Assembly (NCBI RefSeq): GCF_026340095.1
Contig: NZ_JAPEPO010000003.1
Coordinates: 620,001 to 684,000 of the forward strand
Source: Streptomyces sp. NBC_01446
Lineage (GTDB): Bacteria > Actinomycetota > Actinomycetes > Streptomycetales > Streptomycetaceae
Length of the DNA: 64,000 bases
Reading direction: 5' to 3'
Shown piece by piece: positions 58,237-64,000 of the stretch; within the stretch, counting starts at the first letter, position 1, and the number at the start of each line of letters is the position of its first letter. Made by a program: the position numbers and the translations under genes. The notes beneath the pieces were generated by a model. That model was not told the origin of the DNA. It saw nothing but the letters and a program-made list of their open reading frames with translations, and did not search any database.

Positions 58237-59307
58237 TCACGCTTCCCGCAGCCTGCGCAGCAGTTGGTCACCGATCCGGCGGGTCTCCTCCCTGTAGGGC
58301 GTGTCGGACAGCACGAAGTGCGTGACGCCGAGAGCACGGTAGGCGTTGAGTGCCGCAGCCACGTCGTCGGGTGAGCCGACGAGCCACGTGGTCGCCGCTC
58401 CCCCACCGCCGAACCTACCGGGCGCGGTGTACAGGCAGGTGTCAAGGACCTCGCCGCGTTCGGTGAGGTCGAGCAGCCGCCGTTGGCCGACAGCTGTCTT
58501 GCGGTTGCCCATCCAGGTGTCGATCTCGCCCGCGTCGGCCGCCATCTTCGCGACCTTCTCCTCCGCCGCGCGCCACGCCTCCTCTGTGGTGTCACGTACC
58601 ACGGTGGTGATCCGCAGTCCGTACTCCAACGGCACATGGCGGCGCCCCACCTGCTCGCTCAACTCCTTGAGTCGGGCGATGCGTTCAGTGATTCCGTCGA
58701 GCGGTTCGCCCCAGAAGAGCTGCACGTCGGCCTCGGCCGCCGCGACGCGTTCGGCGGTTTCGGACGCGCCGCCGAAATAGAGGGTCGGACGAGCCCGCTC
58801 GGCGGTGACGTAGGGGCGCGGGCTGACCGTGGAGTCGGTGACCTGGAAGTGCTCGCCGTGGAAGGTGACGTTCTCCTCGGTCCACAGGCGGCGTACGAGA
58901 TGCAGGAACTCCTGAGTGCGGGCATAGCGCGCGGCGGGGTCGACGGTGGTGTCTCCGTAGGCGGCGGGGGTGTCCAGGCCGCTGACGATGTTGACCAGGA
59001 CGCGCCCGCGGCTGAGCTGGTCGAGAGTGGCGGCCGCGTTGGCGAAGTTCGCGGGCTGCCAGTAGCCGGGACGGACGGCGATCAGGGGCTTGAACGTCGT
59101 GGTGCGCGCGGCCAGGGCGGTGGCGACGGTGAAGGTGTCCGGGCGTCCCCATCCTGTGCCGAGCAGTGCGCCTCCCCAGCCGTGGGCTTCTGCCGTGCGG
59201 GCGAGTTCGGTCGAGTACTCGATGGATCCCCAGCCGGATGTGGTGTCGTCACCGCGATGTCCCGGCTGGACGGTGTTGGGGATGTACCAGAGGAATTGCG
59301 GGGTCAT
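58237..59307 (-). CDS. ssuD: SsuD-like FMNH2-dependent alkanesulfonate monooxygenase
   Basis: 356 residues of a bacterial luciferase-like TIM barrel. It contains 'GWGGALLGTGWGRPDTFTVA', 'LIAVRPGYWQPANFANAAAT', 'LDQLSRGRVLVNIVSG', 'PTLYFGGASETAERVAAAEA' and 'TTWLVGSPDDVAAALNAYRA'. These are characteristic of SsuD, which uses FMNH2 and oxygen to release sulfite from alkanesulfonates for sulfur supply. The ATG at 59307 follows GGAAGCAAG, which lies in an 11-base inverted repeat. It belongs with the TauD-like and SsuB-like genes. It appears intact. Confidence 0.9.
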   Translation of the reverse strand: MTPQFLWYIPNTVQPGHRGDDTTSGWGSIEYSTELARTAEAHGWGGALLGTGWGRPDTFTVATALAARTTTFKPLIAVRPGYWQPANFANAAATLDQLSRGRVLVNIVSGLDTPAAYGDTTVDPAARYARTQEFLHLVRRLWTEENVTFHGEHFQVTDSTVSPRPYVTAERARPTLYFGGASETAERVAAAEADVQLFWGEPLDGITERIARLKELSEQVGRRHVPLEYGLRITTVVRDTTEEAWRAAEEKVAKMAADAGEIDTWMGNRKTAVGQRRLLDLTERGEVLDTCLYTAPGRFGGGGAATTWLVGSPDDVAAALNAYRALGVTHFVLSDTPYREETRRIGDQLLRRLREA

Positions 59308-59389
59308 CTTGCTTCCGATCGTTGTTCGGGTGGTGGCGGGGTGGCTGGGTGGCGGCAGAGGCCGGCTGCCAGCGGCGCTCGGAAGCAAG
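59308..59389 (-). promoter_or_regulatory. Long-range inverted repeat sequestering the ssuD ribosome-binding site
   Basis: In the minus-strand transcript, CTTGCTTCCGA (59389-59379) is followed 60 bases later by its exact complement TCGGAAGCAAG (59318-59308). The latter contains the Shine-Dalgarno and abuts the ATG at 59307. Pairing would shut off translation. The loop is GC-rich and could hold a sensing domain. It is an inferred translational switch, perhaps for sulfur status. Confidence 0.6.
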
Positions 59390-59409
59390 TGATCGTTGTG
59401 AGCATCGTC

Positions 59410-59946
59410 CACGGTGCGGTGCGCTGACGAACAGGCAGCAGCGCCAGCCCAGTTGGAGGCCGAGGCCCGCGTCGAGCGCGCCACCGAGCAGCGGCCCCAG
59501 GGCCGTGGCCACGCCTGCCGTCACCGCGTACAGGCCCAGCGCTCGGCCCCGGTCCTGGCCGCGGAGACGTCCTGGAGGATGCCGATCACCTGGCGTTGAC
59601 GAGCCCCGCAGCGGCGCCTTGCACCAGCCGCACATTGATCCGTGCGCCAGGCCCGCCGCCGGTCGCGGCCGTCACCCCCGCGAGGAGGAAGACGGCCACG
59701 CCCAAGGAGAAGAACCGCTTGCGCCCGTACGCGTCACCGAGGCTGCCGCCCAGGGACGAGCGCCAGACCGAAGGCCAACGAGTATCCGGCCACCATCCAC
59801 TGCACGTCGCAGGCACCCGCCCCCAGCGACTGCCGCATGCTCGGCACGGCGATCTTCACAACTGCCTGCTCCAGCAGAGTCGTCGCGCCCGCGACCAGAC
59901 AGACCAGCAGCACGCGCTGGACGGCACGGTCTTCTCCCGGGAGCAC
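59410..59946 (-). pseudogene. DHA2-type MFS exporter, frameshifted and truncated
   Basis: In order on the minus strand the frames read 'LLVCLVAGATTLLEQAVVKI' and 'DVQWMVAGYSLAFGLALVPG', then (shift) 'GSLGDAYGRKRFFSLGVAVF' and 'RLVQGAAAGLVNAR', then (shift) 'GRALGLYAVTAGVATALGPL' and 'GWRCCLFVSAP'. These are helices 1 to about 6 of an EmrB/QacA-type 14-helix exporter. At least two frameshifts are present and the C-terminal two-thirds is gone, ending at about 59410 beside the ssuD leader. Confidence 0.8.
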
Positions 59947-60771
59947 TCAGGAACGCGCCTCCGGCACGCGGCCGGCTTCCGGCTCCACGCCGATGACCTT
60001 GCGGTAGACGCGCGCCCCGTCGCCGTAGTCGTCGACGGCGTAGTGCCAGGTGGCCCGGTTGTCCCAGAGGACGAAGTCGCCGGGCTGCCAGCCGAAGCGG
60101 ATCGTGTCGTTCGGCGAGGAGGCGTGCCGCAGCAGGTGGTCGAGCAGGGCCTTGCTCTCGGCGGAGGTCACGCCGGTGAGGCCGATCGCCGAGGTGCTGA
60201 TGAACAGGCCCTTGCGGCCGGTAGCCGGATGGGCCAGGACGACCGGGTGCTGGACGGTCGGTCCGCTCGCGGTCTTCGTACTGCCCTGCGCGTAGTTCTC
60301 CGCGTTGCCGTCGTACACCGCGCTCACGGACTCCAGGAGCTCTTTGAACGGCTCCGACAGATCGTCGTACGCCGCCTGCAGGTCCGCCCACAGCGTGTGG
60401 CCTCCCAGATCAGGCACCACCTCGTACGTCAGCGACTCGATGGCGAAGACCGGGTCGCGCCACAGGCCGCCGATGTGCCAGGTGCTGGCCTTGCCGGTCT
60501 GCCGCACGTTGTACGGGTAGACCAGCGGATTGGCAGCGTCCTTCGCGGCCGTCGGGTGGTCGAAGGGCTCGGCGAAGAGCCGCACGGCGGCGACGTGCTG
60601 ATCGGGTGTCAGGTGCTGACCGCGGAACACCAGCACCTTGTGGTCCCGGAAGGCCTGCCGCAGCGCTTCGGCGATGGTCTCGTCGACGGGGGCGGTCAGG
60701 TCGACGCCGGTGATCTCCGCGCCGAAGCGCGGTCCTGCCCTGAGGATGTCGAAAGTGGCGACGGTGGTCAT
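59947..60771 (-). CDS. TauD-family Fe(II)/2-oxoglutarate enzyme with HxG in place of HxD
   Basis: 274 residues, typical TauD length. The fold is clear: 'PRFGAEITGVDLTAPVDETI', 'HKVLVFRGQHLTPDQHVAAV', 'VVPDLGGHTLWADLQAAYDD', 'FVLWDNRATWHYAVDDYGDG' and the Arg region 'ARVYRKVIG'. The first iron motif, normally W-H-x-D, reads 'TWHIGGLW' (His99, Gly101). The distal His (243) is present. Missing acid ligands occur in radical halogenases (HxG or HxA), but could equally be a disabled dioxygenase. The ATG at 60771 has GAGGAG upstream. It lies beside SsuB- and SsuD-like genes, suggesting an origin in taurine or sulfonate use. Confidence 0.88.
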   Translation of the reverse strand: MTTVATFDILRAGPRFGAEITGVDLTAPVDETIAEALRQAFRDHKVLVFRGQHLTPDQHVAAVRLFAEPFDHPTAAKDAANPLVYPYNVRQTGKASTWHIGGLWRDPVFAIESLTYEVVPDLGGHTLWADLQAAYDDLSEPFKELLESVSAVYDGNAENYAQGSTKTASGPTVQHPVVLAHPATGRKGLFISTSAIGLTGVTSAESKALLDHLLRHASSPNDTIRFGWQPGDFVLWDNRATWHYAVDDYGDGARVYRKVIGVEPEAGRVPEARS

Positions 60772-60844
60772 GGCTTCTTCTCCTCTTTGTACGGTGTGGG
60801 TTGTGCCCGGGGTGAGAAGTACTGGGCCCCTCTGGCCGGGGCGG

Positions 60845-61320
60845 TCAGCTGGTTGCTTCCACGCCGAGGCGGGCGAGCAGACGCTCCCGCAGTGCCGCGT
60901 ACTCCGGGCCTCCGTGGCTGCGCGGCGCGGGGAGTTCGACCGGGATGTCGACGGCGATCCGGCCCTCGTCGAGGACGGCCACCCGGTCGGCCAGGGCAAT
61001 GGCCTCGTCGACGTCGTGGGTGACCAGCAGCACGGCGGGCCGGTGCCGCTCGCACAACTGGCGCAGCAGGGTGTGCATCCGGATGCGGGTGAGGGCGTCG
61101 AGTGCGCCGAACGGCTCGTCCGCCAGTAGGAGTTGTGGTTCGCGGACCAGGGAGCGGGCGAGCGAGACCCGCTGCTGTTCCCCGCCGGACAGCTCAAGGG
61201 GCCAGGCCCACTCGCGGCCTTCGAGGCCGACTTCGGCGAGGGCCGTGCGTCCCCGCTGTGCGGCGTCCGGGCCGGGAAGGCCCAGAACCACGTTCTCGAG
61301 CAGCCGCTTCCACGGCAGCG
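60845..61320 (-). pseudogene. SsuB/TauB ABC-transporter ATPase lacking its N-terminus
   Basis: About 158 codons. It keeps 'LPWKRLLENVVLGLPGP' (after the Q-loop), the signature 'LSGGEQQRVSLARSLV', Walker B 'QLLLADEPFGALDAL' and the switch 'LLVTHDVDEAIALADRVAVL'. The Walker A and first 80 or so residues are absent: homology ends at about 61320, where the opposite-strand gene also begins mid-protein. It cannot bind ATP normally. No periplasmic-binding protein or permease gene is present, so sulfonate uptake from this locus is probably lost. Confidence 0.85.
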
Positions 61321-63612
61321 GCCCTGGCCTCCCCCGCGCGCCGCGCCCTGCTCCGCCGCCGGACCGATGGCGATCTGGCCGCGCTGTCCGAACTGTCGAA
61401 CGCGGCAAGGCTCCTCGAGGCAGCCCCCGACTGCGACCTCACCCTGCTGACGCGGGTGTCGCGGCTCCGCAAGCGCATCGAGGACGACAACTTCACCGTG
61501 CCCTCCACGTATCCGCTGTTGCTGGTGCGCCTCGGCCGAGCCGAGGAGGGGATCCAGTTCGCCCGTACTGTGCAGAACGTCTACGTGCGGGCCGAGGCGC
61601 GGAACCTCATCCGCGAAGCCATGGCCGTGCCGGGCAGGTTGCCCCTGGAGCGGATGCCACATACGGCGCGCGCGGCCCTCGCGCTTGCGCGGCACGGCGA
61701 ACCGGGCGCCGCCGATCTCGCTCGCGAAGCCATCACCGAGAGCGGCGACGAACGAGGCTGGTCCCTCACCACCGCCGCCGACGCACTGGCCGAGATCGAT
61801 CCCGCGCTGACACGGCGCCTCATCGAGGAGGCCGTCGAACACGCCGATGCCGAGGACCGCCCCGACTTCTGCGGCCTCCTCGCGCCGGCGTTCGCCGCTC
61901 TCGGCGACCTCGACCGCCTCGTCCAGCACCTCGCCGCCCTGGACCGGGACGGCAGGAAACGAGCCCTTCTCACCGCCTGCGGCGAGCACTTCGCCAAGGG
62001 AGGCCGTCGCAACGTGCCCGAGGTGCTCCTCACTGCCTTGAACCAAGAGGTCACCGCCTCCGAACTCGTGGAATCGGCCGCCTACCAGGACAAGGACCGG
62101 GCCCGCCACCTGCTCGCCCTGCCCGCCTCGTCCTCTCCGGGGCTCGATCTTGTCGAGATCGCCTATGCCGCTCTCGCCGCCCACGGCCTCGATCCTCGGC
62201 AGTCCGGGGCCTCCGACGAACTGCTCGCCGATGCCGCAACGTCCGCCCTGGCCAACGGTCATCTCTCGCTGGCGGTCTCCCTGGCCCAGGACATCACCGG
62301 CCCCTTCATCCGTGCGGCCCGCCTCGCAGAGATCTCGCTGGCTCTGCTCGACTCCAACACGCCCCAGGACGCCGCTCCCTTGGCGCGCGAGGTGGAGGCG
62401 GCCCTCGACGAGACCAGGAACACGCCGCCGCCCACCGTCCTGGCAGCGTTCGCCCGGGCCGCCGGCACCGCCGGACGAACGGACCTGGCCACGCCGGCCC
62501 TGGAACTGGCCCTTCAGACGGTGCTACAGGGCAGCGACGACGCCCGTGCCAAGTGGGAGGCGCAGGTTGTGGCAAGCGCCGCCGCCCGGCTTGGCCACCT
62601 CGACCACGCCCTGAGGATCGCGGCGGGGTTCGAGGCAGATCAGCTCGACCGCATCGACATCCTGTTGGACGCCGCCAAGGCCGTCGAAGCGCACGGCGAT
62701 CACCGCTCAGCCGATCTCGACGTGCTCATCGCCCAGGTGACCGAAGGCATCGAGAAGTCGACGGACCCGAGCGTGTCCGGCTGGCGTACCCGTGTCTCTC
62801 ACGAGCTCATCGCCCTCCACCTGCGCGCCGGGCACGCCGACGTGGCCCTCAATCTGACCCGACGGCTAGCCGAGACCGATCTGCCCGGCCGCATACTTGA
62901 GTTGCGGGCGCACCTGCTGTCGGACGACATCCCCACGGCTATCTCCCTGATCCGCGATACGGCCCTGGCCATGCCCTCGAGTTCCCCGCAGGAACTCGTC
63001 CGCAGGCAGGAGCAGGCAGCCGCGATGATTGTCGAGATGTGCGACGCCGGCCATCAGGCCCTGTGCCGCGACGTCACCGCTCAACTCGCCGGAAGCGCAG
63101 ACCGGGGGGTGACGCTGGACAGCGGCCTCTGGGCCCGTCCCTGGCTCACCGTGGCCTGCCGGGCCACCGGCCTCACCGAGGAGTTCACCCCCCTTCTGGA
63201 TACGCTGCAGCATGCCGCCCTGGTCACGGGCGCCGGCTACGCGACCCAAACCGTGCCGCTGGAAACAGTCGTCCGCCTACGCCTCTGGGATCGCTACCAC
63301 GCCGAAGCCCGCCGGTTGAGCGAAGTGCTGGCCGAGGTCGTCCTCACCAACATGGTCGAAGCAATGCTCGAAGCAGGCCTCCTGAGCGAGGCCCTCCCCC
63401 TCATCGACGACCTCCAGGACGACGCGGCCTACTGCCTGGCCCTCGCCGCAGCCGTCACCTCCCCACCGCCCATCGACCTGATCAAGCGCTCCCTGGCCCA
63501 CGGCTTCGCCGAGGCCGTCATTGCCCCACTGACCGCCCTGGAACCGGCGTGCCTGCAAGAGATCGCAGCTCAACTCGGGGTGATCCGGCCGCCAGCCGAA
63601 CAGGTGTCATAG
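61321..63612 (+). pseudogene. Large helical-repeat protein, N-terminally truncated
   Basis: About 763 codons in one open frame with strong coding character, made almost wholly of Ala/Leu-rich helix pairs of 30-35 residues ('RGWSLTTAADALAEIDPALT', 'FIRAARLAEISLALLDSNTP', 'DRIDILLDAAKAVEAHGDHR'). These resemble TPR/HEAT-like solenoids. There is no start codon with a ribosome-binding site near the left end, and the frame continues into the SsuB fragment, so the N-terminal part is lost. Solenoids like this form the C-terminal sensor of STAND/NACHT NTPases, but no NTPase is present. I cannot name the family. Confidence 0.6.
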
Positions 63613-64000
63613 TTCATGACCATGCGGCTGAGAAACTCCGATGAACGGCTCCATCCCACGATCACCAAGGGCCGTCGAAGCAGCGGTTGAGGGACCGAGT
63701 TCGCAGACGGCAGCCACCCCTCGACCGGCGCCGGACCGTCGCCGTCCGCGAAGCCCGCCGGCGCGCCCTCATCCCACTGATGCCCGCCCACGACGAGCCC
63801 AGCAACGCCGAGTACCGCGACGTGAACCCGCCGCCGGCCGTTGGAAAAGGCCGGTGAATGACGTCACCCCGAGCCGGGCGGCGGCGCCTCACCGGAGCCC
63901 TCGTCCGGCTCCACAGCCGGAGGTCGAAGTCCCTCCTCAATCGCCTTCCGGCGAAGCGACTTGCCCCTTGCCATCCCAGCAGCAGAACGGGCCAACTGCG
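63613..64000. other. Right-edge region, no assigned gene
   Basis: About 390 bases. A 36-residue minus-strand frame at 63864-63974 (start 'MARGKSLRRKAIEEGLRPP') is short and unassigned. A plus-strand frame ending at 63857 has some coding character. No family is recognised. Confidence 0.25.

Noticed and set aside
1..64000. CRISPR array, tRNA or rRNA genes
   Set aside because: No regularly spaced 25-40 base repeats, cloverleaf with CCA-type end or conserved rRNA segments were noticed on reading.

Overview
The window is high-GC actinobacterial DNA and reads as Streptomyces. Codons are GC-rich in third position, GTG and TTG starts are common, and it holds BldC-like/MerR, ScoF-type CspA, HxlR, GbsR/MarR, DUF4097 and DUF5987 genes. 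I saw no rRNA, tRNA, CRISPR array or intact insertion sequence.

Layout. 1-240: edge fragment of a TetR-type regulator. 307-5267: a cold-shock/RNA-stress island on the + strand, with a small MerR-type regulator behind a long GCAG-rich leader, two CspA proteins, a DEAD-box RNA helicase, a CBS-domain protein and a small conserved gene broken by an ochre stop. Strong hairpins separate most of these units, and the helicase and first csp leaders can fold so that their ribosome-binding sites are paired. 5624-12035: two MFS exporters, an IS5-type remnant and a rifampin-phosphotransferase-like enzyme. 12279-15236: decayed DNA, including a divergent LacI/GH127 pair that has lost both 5' halves at one junction. 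15795-19749: TetR regulator, secreted cholesterol-oxidase-like GMC enzyme and secretory lipase. 19980-21610: decayed GbsR/MarR regulator, intact DUF4097 protein and an ABC ATPase cut after about 27 codons. 21644-29266: a P-loop kinase-like protein, a four-gene operon (secreted protein, DUF5987, GMC oxidoreductase, CrtC-like lipocalin), a divergent HxlR/MFS pair and a PAP2 phosphatase.

29274-56898: a 27.6 kb run of 21 minus-strand genes, almost all translationally coupled. It encodes a Wzx/Wzy-type exopolysaccharide system: initiating phosphoglycosyltransferase, GDP-mannose-6-dehydrogenase-like enzyme, two Wzz-like proteins, three glycosyltransferases, a flippase, a polymerase, a heparinase/alginate-lyase-like protein, a beta-helix lipoprotein and an asparagine-synthetase-like amidotransferase. 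A second subset (CDP-sugar cytidylyltransferase, C-methyltransferase, epimerases, aminotransferase, PIG-L deacetylase, DUF4910, pyruvyltransferase-like) makes and decorates unusual sugars. The expected product is a uronate-containing, modified surface or secreted polysaccharide.

57600-64000: an IS5 remnant, then a damaged sulfonate-utilisation locus. It keeps an SsuD-like flavin monooxygenase with a ribosome-binding site locked in an 11-bp repeat and a TauD-like dioxygenase whose HxD iron motif reads HxG. It also has a decayed DHA2 exporter and an SsuB ATPase lacking its N-terminus, fused head to head with the N-terminally truncated end of a large helical-repeat protein.

Overall, the exopolysaccharide operon is intact while its flanks carry at least ten broken genes. 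The most interesting signals are the RNA-level control elements of the cold-shock island, the HxG dioxygenase, and the paired deletion junctions.
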